Below, piece after piece: positions 1 to 5,213 of a stretch of 7,341 nt of DNA. Positions within the stretch are counted from its first letter, which is position 1, and every line of letters starts with the position of its first letter. A model generated the notes under the pieces. It was not told the origin of the DNA and did no database searches. It saw nothing but the letters and a program-made list of their open reading frames with translations. The stretch comes from TMED14 sp041192685 (GTDB lineage Bacteria > Bacteroidota > Bacteroidia > Flavobacteriales > Schleiferiaceae): positions 1 through 7,341 of the forward strand of contig JBEEMM010000069.1 of the NCBI GenBank assembly GCA_041192685.1, read 5' to 3'. The translations under genes were made by a program, and so were the position numbers.

Positions 1-51
1 GTGGTTATCATAGAGGGCGCCAAAGTGCCCTTAAAGACAGAAAACGAATGA
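1..51 (+). CDS. 3' end of an upstream gene, product not identified
   Basis: Frame 1 is open from the window edge and encodes VVIIEGAKVPLKTENE before a TGA at 49-51. That stop overlaps the ATG of the DAHP synthase gene (ATGA, 48-51), the same junction style used elsewhere in the window, which supports this frame as the true end of the preceding gene. Sixteen residues are too few to recognise a family. In many Bacteroidota the fused DAHP synthase/chorismate mutase sits beside prephenate dehydratase, an aminotransferase and prephenate dehydrogenase (tyrA), so an aromatic-pathway enzyme is the likeliest neighbour. That is inference from synteny, not from these residues. Frame 3 is also open to the edge, but it is the frame of the next gene. 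Confidence 0.6.
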   Translation: MVIIEGAKVPLKTENE

Positions 52-1157
52 GTGCCGCTGCCCGCCGCCAACGCCCCTTTGGCCCTTGGAGTCCGCAAAT
101 TGGCGAGCCTTGGGTTATTGCGGGGCCCTGCTCGGCCGAATCCTTAGAACAAGTACTTGAAACGGCCCGTGCGCTCAAGGCAGACGGGCGCACGATGCTT
201 TTTAGGGCCGGAGTTTGGAAGCCCCGAACCCGCCCTGGAACCTTCGAAGGCGCAGGCTACAACGCCTTAGAGTGGCTGCAAATTATGCGCGCTGAGGTTG
301 GCCTACCCTTTGTGGTCGAGGTCGGAAACCCGCAGCACGTGGAGCGCGCACTGGCAGCGAAGGCGGACGCCGTTTGGTTGGGCGCCCGTACCACGGTGAG
401 TCCGTTTTATGTTCAAGAGATCGCCGAGGCCCTCAAAGGCGCCAAGATTCCAGTACTCGTTAAAAACCCTATTCATGCCGACCTGGGCCTTTGGATTGGC
501 GCACTTGAACGGCTTGACAAGCTCGGCTCAAGCGACTTGGCTGCCGTGCACCGAGGCTTCTTCGCCGCCAATCCGGAACCCTACCGAAACGACCCGCGCT
601 GGGAGCTAACCTTTGAACTGCGGCGGCACGCTCCAGACCTTCCCATTTTTTGCGATCCCAGCCATATTGCGGGCCAACGCGACCTGGTGGAGTCCGTTGC
701 ACAAATTGCCATGGACTTGGCCCTCGACGGGCTGATGATAGAAATTCATCCAAACCCCGACGATGCCCTGAGCGATGCCGCGCAGCAGATTACCCCAGCT
801 CGACTGAGTGCACTGCTCGACCGCCTCGCGAACTACCTTGAGCGAGCCGATCCTGAGGCAATCCTGACTAGCCTGAGTGCCGACCGCGAGGGCCTGGATT
901 TTATTGACGCCCAACTCGTGGAGCTGCTGCAAAACCGGCAGCACATCGTGGAGCGTCTGGCGCAGCGCAAACTGGAGCTCGGGGCCAGTGTATTTCAGAT
1001 GGATCGATGGATCAATATGCTCGAGCAGCGCGAGGCCCAGGCCAAGGATGTGGGAATTGACCCCAAGTACGTGAGGGCCTTTTTTGAACTCGTGCACCGG
1101 TACTCGGTGCAGCACCAGGCCGCCATCTATCAGGCGCAACGCCGCGAGGAGCCATGA
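48..1157 (+). CDS. Bifunctional DAHP synthase (type I-beta) / chorismate mutase (AroQ) fusion
   Basis: This cytoplasmic enzyme has two activities. The N-terminal domain condenses phosphoenolpyruvate and erythrose 4-phosphate to DAHP, the first shikimate-pathway step. The C-terminal domain converts chorismate to prephenate, towards Phe and Tyr. Residues about 20-265 form the DAHP synthase barrel: IAGPCSAES (24-32), KPRTRPGTFEG (58-68), VKNP (138-141), HRGF (168-171), DPSHIAGQRD (203-212) and IEIHPNP (231-237). The expected metal ligands can be placed at C28, H206, E232 and D243. Residues about 276-362 form a helical AroQ mutase; by alignment from memory with E. coli chorismate mutase, R280, R297, K308, R320 and Q357 occupy active-site positions. 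No N-terminal ACT or ferredoxin-like regulatory domain is present. In enzymes of this architecture the mutase domain is thought to mediate feedback control. The ATG at 48 leaves about 22 residues before the first motif, as in relatives; the frame is open further upstream but without need. It overlaps both neighbours by ATGA. Confidence 0.95.
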   Translation: MSAAARRQRPFGPWSPQIGEPWVIAGPCSAESLEQVLETARALKADGRTMLFRAGVWKPRTRPGTFEGAGYNALEWLQIMRAEVGLPFVVEVGNPQHVERALAAKADAVWLGARTTVSPFYVQEIAEALKGAKIPVLVKNPIHADLGLWIGALERLDKLGSSDLAAVHRGFFAANPEPYRNDPRWELTFELRRHAPDLPIFCDPSHIAGQRDLVESVAQIAMDLALDGLMIEIHPNPDDALSDAAQQITPARLSALLDRLANYLERADPEAILTSLSADREGLDFIDAQLVELLQNRQHIVERLAQRKLELGASVFQMDRWINMLEQREAQAKDVGIDPKYVRAFFELVHRYSVQHQAAIYQAQRREEP

Positions 1158-2872
1158 GCCTGGGCCGACGCAAGCGCTGGTCCCTGCCGCCAAAGCCCGA
1201 AGCATCGGCAGTAGCTGCCCTAGAGGCGCACATGGACCGCCCCATGGCCGAACTTCTTGCCCTTCGGGGATTTAAGACCATTGAAGGGGTGCGTGCCTGG
1301 ACCCAAGGAACCGACACCCACGAGGTGAACCCGCTCGAGATGGCGAGCATGCCCGAAGCGGCCGCACGCTTGGCACTGGCCCGCGCTCAAGGCGAACTCG
1401 TGCTTCTCTTTGGCGACTACGACGTCGACGGAACCACCGCCGTTTCGCTCGGCACCATGGCCCTGCGCGCCGGAGGCTGGCTTATTGAACCCTACATACC
1501 CGACCGCTACCGAGAAGGCTACGGCCTATCGAAGGCTGGAATTGACCGGGCGGCCGAACTTGGCGCTCGAGTTTTGGTTGCCCTAGACTGCGGCGTCAAA
1601 GCCTTTGACGAGGTGGACTACGCCGTATCGCTCGGAATCGACGTCATTGTGGCCGACCACCACCAGCCTGAAGACCGCTTGCCCAACGCGCTTGCCGTAC
1701 TCGACCCGCTCCGAGCCGACTGCACTTTTGGTCATCACTACCTCTCTGGCTGCGGCGTGGGCTTCTTGCTCTGGCGCAGTGCCTACCAATCGGCAGGACT
1801 GGATCCCTCGGAGCTCGACGTCCATCTTGATTTGCTTGCCTTGAGCGTTGCCGCCGACATGGTTCCGATGGTGGGCCTCAACCGCCGCTGGCTGATTGGA
1901 GGCTTGGAGCTGCTCAACAGCAAGCCCCGCCCCGCCCTGCAGGCCCTGCTTGGCGAGCGCCGAGGGCCCGTCAGCACCCGAGACCTTATCTTCAATATTG
2001 CCCCAAAAATCAATGCCGCAGGGCGCATGGACCACGGGCTCAGGGCGGTAAACCTATTAATCGCCACCGACCGCGTGCCCATTGATCAGTACAGCCAAGA
2101 TTTGCAGGACCTCAACACGACCCGGCGAAGCACAGAACGGCACATGGTTGACCAAGCCCTTGAAATGGCCGAAGAAATGACCCTGGATTTCGCCGACGAT
2201 CTTGCCTTGGTGCTGTACCATCCGGACTGGCACAAGGGCATTGTGGGCCTGATTGCGCAGCGGGTAGCAGAACGCTTTTACCGGCCCGTGGTGGCCTTCA
2301 CCCAGCACGAAGGCGTGCTGTCGGGCAGTGCGCGCAGTGCTCCTGGCCTGGACCTCTATGCCGCCCTCGAAGAAGCAAGCGTCCACCTCATCCAGTTTGG
2401 GGGCCATAAAGCCGCCGCCGGCATGACTTGCAAACCCGAGAACCTGGTTGCCTTTCGCAAGGCCATGAACCTCGCCGTGGAGGCCCGATGGCCCGAAGCC
2501 ATGCGGCACCCGCAAATCGAAATTGACGTCGTGCTGCGCATCGACGAAGTCAGCCCACGCCTTCTGCAGATGCAGGACCGGCTCGAGCCCTTTGGGGTCG
2601 GCAACCCGGCTCCCGTTTGGGGCATAAAAGGCATTGAATTAGCCCACACTAGAAAGGTTGGAGCACAGGGTGAACACCTTCAGGTTGACCTCATGGACCC
2701 CTTTCGGCAACGCAGTTTGCGCGGAATTCACTTTCAATGGGGCGACGACCCCATCCCCGAGGGATTGGTTGACGTAGCCTTTCAGCTCACCTGGAACGAA
2801 TTCCGCGGCGAACGCACCCTGCAGGCTCGCCTGCTCGACCTGCAACCAAGCTCAGAGCAATCCTACCTTTGA
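1154..2872 (+). CDS. recJ: Single-stranded-DNA-specific exonuclease RecJ
   Basis: RecJ degrades single-stranded DNA 5' to 3' using divalent metal, in RecF-pathway recombination, mismatch repair and base-excision repair. The 572-residue length is usual for the family. The DHH phosphoesterase core is intact: GDYDVDG (87-93; D88, D90, D92), ALDCG with D145, ADHH (167-170), LDP with D184 and ADMVPM with D235. The DHHA1 part follows, with INAAGRM (286-292), the HKGIVGLIAQRV segment (360-371), GSARS (391-395) and the GGHKAAAG loop (416-423). The C-terminal OB-like region includes LEPFGVGNPAPVWG (477-490). All catalytic acidic and histidine positions that I can place are present, so it should be active. 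The ATG overlaps the previous stop (ATGA, 1154-1157). A GAGGAG at 1146-1151 lies only 2 nt from the ATG, too close for a normal Shine-Dalgarno, and encodes the previous protein's tail. Confidence 0.96.
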   Translation: MSLGRRKRWSLPPKPEASAVAALEAHMDRPMAELLALRGFKTIEGVRAWTQGTDTHEVNPLEMASMPEAAARLALARAQGELVLLFGDYDVDGTTAVSLGTMALRAGGWLIEPYIPDRYREGYGLSKAGIDRAAELGARVLVALDCGVKAFDEVDYAVSLGIDVIVADHHQPEDRLPNALAVLDPLRADCTFGHHYLSGCGVGFLLWRSAYQSAGLDPSELDVHLDLLALSVAADMVPMVGLNRRWLIGGLELLNSKPRPALQALLGERRGPVSTRDLIFNIAPKINAAGRMDHGLRAVNLLIATDRVPIDQYSQDLQDLNTTRRSTERHMVDQALEMAEEMTLDFADDLALVLYHPDWHKGIVGLIAQRVAERFYRPVVAFTQHEGVLSGSARSAPGLDLYAALEEASVHLIQFGGHKAAAGMTCKPENLVAFRKAMNLAVEARWPEAMRHPQIEIDVVLRIDEVSPRLLQMQDRLEPFGVGNPAPVWGIKGIELAHTRKVGAQGEHLQVDLMDPFRQRSLRGIHFQWGDDPIPEGLVDVAFQLTWNEFRGERTLQARLLDLQPSSEQSYL

Positions 2873-2875
2873 GCC

Positions 2876-3550
2876 ATGGGTAAGGGCAAGCTCGCCAAGT
2901 TTGCAAAGCTGGACGCAATGCCTCATGTGGTACAGCCGAGCAAAGACGACATTTTAAAAGGCCTGCCCCTGCGCGGAGCATGGAAGAGGGACTTCTTTAA
3001 ATCAGACCGCCCCTTGGTGGTAGAATTGGGCTGCGGACACGGCGAATACACCCTCGCTCTGGCACGGCTCGAGCCCGACAAGAACTACCTAGGCATCGAC
3101 ATCAAAGGAGCGCGAATGTGCAAAGGTGCTGAAGAAGCCCAAAATTCTGGCCTAAAGCAGGTTGGATTTCTGCGCACCCGCATCGAATGGATTGAGCATG
3201 CCTTCGCTCCGGGCGAAATAGACGAGCTATGGATCACCTTCCCCGACCCACAAATCAAGTACCAGCGCACCAAGCACCGCATGGTAAACCCTGCGTTTCT
3301 TGAACGATACCAGCGTCTTCTCAAACCAGGCGGACTTCTTCACCTTAAGACCGACAGCGAATTTTTGCACGGATACCTTCTAGGAATTCTAGCCATACAG
3401 GGTCATGAAGTGCTCGAAAGCTGCCACGACGTTTACCTTCAGCTGCAGTCCGAGCCCCAGCACGCAGCCTTTGCCTGCCAAACCTACTACGAGCGCATAT
3501 TTTTAAAAAAAGGCAAACTAATTACCTACCTAAAGTTTCGCTTTAAATGA
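2876..3550 (+). CDS. trmB: tRNA (guanine-N7-)-methyltransferase TrmB
   Basis: TrmB transfers a methyl group from S-adenosylmethionine to N7 of guanosine 46 in the variable loop of tRNAs. The 224-residue protein has a Rossmann methyltransferase fold: SAM-binding VELGCGHGEY (49-58), the acidic loop LGIDIKGAR (72-80), the TrmB signature around ITFPDP (120-125) continuing into a basic QIKYQRTKHRM stretch, and LKPGGLLHLKTD (149-160). The C-terminal TYYERIFLKKGKLITYLKF segment is typical of Bacteroidota members of the family as I recall them. The ATG at 2876 follows the recJ stop after 3 nt, with no Shine-Dalgarno; the basic N-terminus (MGKGKLAKFAKLD) is consistent with a true start. The last codons overlap the next gene by ATGA. 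A T5A7 run at 3500-3511 lies near the 3' end, but slippage there would change only about the last dozen residues. Confidence 0.95.
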   Translation: MGKGKLAKFAKLDAMPHVVQPSKDDILKGLPLRGAWKRDFFKSDRPLVVELGCGHGEYTLALARLEPDKNYLGIDIKGARMCKGAEEAQNSGLKQVGFLRTRIEWIEHAFAPGEIDELWITFPDPQIKYQRTKHRMVNPAFLERYQRLLKPGGLLHLKTDSEFLHGYLLGILAIQGHEVLESCHDVYLQLQSEPQHAAFACQTYYERIFLKKGKLITYLKFRFK

Positions 3551-3885
3551 GCCCGGCCGCGCCCGAACTCGACTTCTTTCAGCGCGTCTACGCGGTGGTC
3601 CGCCAGATTCCTCCCGGCCGCGTCACCAGCTACGGAGCCATTGCCCGCTACTTGGGCAGTGCACAGAGTGCCCGCACCGTGGGCTATGCCATGAACGCCG
3701 CGCACAGCCTGCCCGAGGTGCCCGCGCACCGCGTCGTCAATCGAGTCGGACTCCTCACGGGCAAGCATCATTTTGGCGGATTCACCGCCATGCAGCAGCA
3801 GCTCGAGGCCGAGGGTATTCCTGTCGAAGACGACCAGATTCAAAACTTTAGGCAGCACTTTTGGGATCCCATGGACGAACTTTAG
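3547..3885 (+). CDS. Alkyltransferase-like protein (MGMT family, catalytic cysteine absent)
   Basis: This 112-residue protein matches the DNA-binding C-terminal domain of O6-alkylguanine-DNA alkyltransferases: IPPGRVTSYGAIA (21-33) with the base-flipping-region Tyr29, and SARTVGYAM (41-49) with R43 as the candidate arginine finger. The acceptor motif PCHRV is replaced by PAHRV (59-63), so A60 stands where the alkyl-accepting cysteine should be. It therefore cannot perform direct suicide repair. Known alkyltransferase-like proteins bind O6-alkylguanine, flip it out and mark it for nucleotide-excision repair; that role is inferred here. The C-terminus (NRVGLLTGKHHF onward, ending FWDPMDEL) looks like the conserved Bacteroidota form, so the substitution is probably ancestral rather than a recent lesion. 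It overlaps trmB by ATGA and ends 4 nt before the next gene. A role in DNA-damage signalling fits its place two genes after recJ. Confidence 0.9.
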   Translation: MSPAAPELDFFQRVYAVVRQIPPGRVTSYGAIARYLGSAQSARTVGYAMNAAHSLPEVPAHRVVNRVGLLTGKHHFGGFTAMQQQLEAEGIPVEDDQIQNFRQHFWDPMDEL

Positions 3886-3889
3886 TGCC

Positions 3890-4249
3890 GTGAACCGAGA
3901 CGAAGCCCTATCCTACGCAGCCGAACTGCCCCAGGCCGAAGTCACCACTCCCTTCGGACCCGACCACCTTGTGCTCAAAGTAGCCGGGAAGATGTTCGCC
4001 ATCATTCCGCTGGACGAGCCCGAACCGGTGGGAATAGCCCTTAAGTTTCCGCCCGAAGAACTCGACGACCTGCGGGCCGAATACCCTTGCCTGGAACGTG
4101 CTTCTCACATGAGCCCGGTTCACTGGAGCGCCGTGCGCCTTGACGGAAGCGCCCCAACGCGCACCCTTACCGCCTGGATTCGCCAATCCTACAATTTGGT
4201 CGTGGCTGGCCTACCTAAAAAAATCCGCACTAACTACCCCACCCTATGA
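3890..4249 (+). CDS. MmcQ/YjbR family protein, GTG start
   Basis: This is a 119-residue member of the MmcQ/YjbR family (the fold is also called CyaY-like or double-wing), often described as possible DNA-binding proteins but without an established biochemical role. Family landmarks are TTPFGPDHLVLKVAGKMFAI (19-38), LKFPPEE (51-57), the HMSPVHW segment (73-79, normally HMNKKHW) and SYNLVVAGLPKKIR (100-113). The frame is open upstream to an ATG at 3773, but that extension lies over the preceding gene in another frame and has no family similarity. The GTG at 3890, 4 nt after the preceding stop, gives MNRDEALSYAAELP, the expected N-terminus and family length. The stop overlaps the next gene by ATGA. 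Two of the usual basic positions in the HMNKKHW segment are replaced here (S75, P76 and V77 for NKK), which may alter any nucleic-acid contact. Confidence 0.87.
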   Translation: MNRDEALSYAAELPQAEVTTPFGPDHLVLKVAGKMFAIIPLDEPEPVGIALKFPPEELDDLRAEYPCLERASHMSPVHWSAVRLDGSAPTRTLTAWIRQSYNLVVAGLPKKIRTNYPTL

Positions 4250-4827
4250 AAAATAAACTTTTTAACTACTTTATTCAGGGCCTTTTGTTTACCACGCCTT
4301 TGGCGCTGACCGGCTACGTACTTTTTTGGGCATTGAGCACCTTGGACTCCATTTTACCCTTTGATTTTCCTGGGCTTGGGCTGCTTACCCTGTTAGTGAG
4401 TATTACGTTAATCGGATACTTGGGCAATTTTGTGGTGAAAAATCCCCTGGTCACGCTCTTGGACGGACTGCTCGAAAAGCTACCCCTTGTCAAGCTCGTC
4501 TACAGCTCTACCAAAGACGTGATGAAGAGCCTCACCGGCAAAAAAAAGGGATTTGAATCTGCCGTATTGGTGCGCATGTCGCCCAACAACGAAGTGCGCA
4601 AAGTTGGCTTTGTAACCGACGACACCCTCAAGGAACTGGGCAACGCCCCCGAAGGCTTCGTCATGGTTTATGTTCCCCTTGCCCTGACTATAATGGGCGA
4701 AATGTTCATTGTTCCGTCGAGCTATGTGGAGCCCCTGAGCGGCAAAACAGGCGATATAATGAAGTACATTATCGCGGGCGGAGTAGTGGGACAGTCTGGC
4801 TCCGAGGCTCCCGAAGCAAACAATTAA
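4246..4827 (+). CDS. DUF502 family inner-membrane protein
   Basis: This 193-residue protein matches the DUF502 family, whose molecular function is not established. Two transmembrane helices are visible at about residues 9-30 and 43-66. They are separated by the family's LDSILPFDFPGLGLL segment, and a soluble domain follows. Conserved-looking features include the KLPLVKLVYSSTKD region (78-91), FESAVLVRMSP (103-113), GFVTDD (121-126), VMVYVPLALTIMGEMFIVP (139-157) and KYIIAGGV (173-180). The tail (GSEAPEANN) is polar. The start ATG overlaps the YjbR-family stop by ATGA. The first codons are visibly richer in A and T than neighbouring DNA, common at starts where no Shine-Dalgarno is used. An A8 run at 4540-4547 lies in frame as A AAA AAG. 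The stop codon TAA at 4825-4827 shares TTAA with the converging gene. Family assignment is good; any cellular role would be a guess. Confidence 0.88.
   Translation: MKNKLFNYFIQGLLFTTPLALTGYVLFWALSTLDSILPFDFPGLGLLTLLVSITLIGYLGNFVVKNPLVTLLDGLLEKLPLVKLVYSSTKDVMKSLTGKKKGFESAVLVRMSPNNEVRKVGFVTDDTLKELGNAPEGFVMVYVPLALTIMGEMFIVPSSYVEPLSGKTGDIMKYIIAGGVVGQSGSEAPEANN
4824..4827. other. Shared convergent stop codon TTAA
   Basis: The palindrome TTAA provides TAA for the DUF502 gene on the plus strand (4825-4827) and TAA for the YvlD-type gene on the minus strand (4824-4826 read in reverse). The two operons therefore meet with a 4-nt coding overlap and no intergenic terminator. I see no GC-rich hairpin followed by a T-run on either side, so transcripts probably run into each other's 3' ends. 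Confidence 0.9.
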
Positions 4828-5213
4828 GGTCGGCGTCGGGGGCGCACTACGCGCAGCATCCACTGGCCCTCCAGCAGGCTCGAAATAGTCGAGTAGAGCA
4901 GGCTGAATGCCATAGCCGACCAGAATCCCTCTACGCTGAAGCCATCGACCCAATCGCTGGCGAGCATGACCAGCCCGGCATTGATGACGAGCAAAAAAAG
5001 TCCGAACGAAAAAACCGTCAGGGGAATCGTCAATAGAATAAGCAGCGGCCTGAGGGTGCTGTTAAAAAGCGCAAGCAAGACCGCGAGCCAAATCGCCGTG
5101 GTAAACTCATCAAGGTCAACACTGGGTAGCATATAGGCGGTACCGAAGGCAGCAAGCGTGCGGGCAATCAAGCGAACACCCCAGGAAGGAGTAGGGCGTG
5201 GCGGAATGTTCAT
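4824..5213 (-). CDS. Phage-holin-4 / YvlD family four-helix membrane protein
   Basis: This 129-residue hydrophobic protein belongs to the family annotated as mycobacterial 4TMS phage holin superfamily IV, or YvlD. Despite the name, most members are chromosomal membrane proteins of unknown role; in B. subtilis YvlD belongs to an envelope-stress-linked group. Predicted helices lie at about residues 12-30, 37-54, 57-89 (long enough for two) and 97-116. The hallmark is the stretch around NSTLRPLLILLTIPLT (51-66) followed by SFGLFLLVINAGLVML (69-84). The tail RVVRPRRRP is strongly basic and should be cytoplasmic by the positive-inside rule. The start ATG overlaps the dnaG stop (ATGA read on the minus strand, 5213-5210), so translation is probably coupled to the primase. 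Nothing nearby (no endolysin or phage structural gene) suggests a real lysis function. Confidence 0.88.
   Translation of the reverse strand: MNIPPRPTPSWGVRLIARTLAAFGTAYMLPSVDLDEFTTAIWLAVLLALFNSTLRPLLILLTIPLTVFSFGLFLLVINAGLVMLASDWVDGFSVEGFWSAMAFSLLYSTISSLLEGQWMLRVVRPRRRP

Noticed and set aside
606..1205. 199-codon open frame on the minus strand opposite the DAHP synthase/chorismate mutase gene
   Set aside because: It is antisense to a well-supported gene with intact motifs and shows no recognisable domain; long antisense frames are common in GC-rich coding DNA.
2864..2871. TACCTTTG, an exact match to the Bacteroidota -7 promoter consensus, just ahead of trmB
   Set aside because: A start of transcription about 6 nt downstream would fall at or inside the trmB ATG, and no TTTG-type -33 element lies at the right spacing. 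The bases encode the recJ C-terminus and stop.
3500..3511. T5A7 slippery run near the 3' end of trmB as a programmed frameshift into the next gene
   Set aside because: The -1 frame is that of the alkyltransferase-like gene, but it hits TAA at 3544-3546 directly before that gene's ATG, so no fusion can form and only the last residues would change.
3547..3885. Broken MGMT repair gene (pseudogene)
   Set aside because: The frame is intact, the flanking motif is well kept, and Cys replacement is the defining feature of the alkyltransferase-like group.
3773..3889. Upstream ATG extension of the YjbR-family gene
   Set aside because: These 39 codons overlie the alkyltransferase-like gene in another frame, are low-complexity and serine-rich, and exceed the family length; GTG at 3890 fits better.
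4824..5213. Holin gene as a sign of a prophage or lysis cassette
   Set aside because: The family name is historical; no endolysin, integrase, attachment site or structural gene is nearby, and the gene is coupled to chromosomal dnaG.
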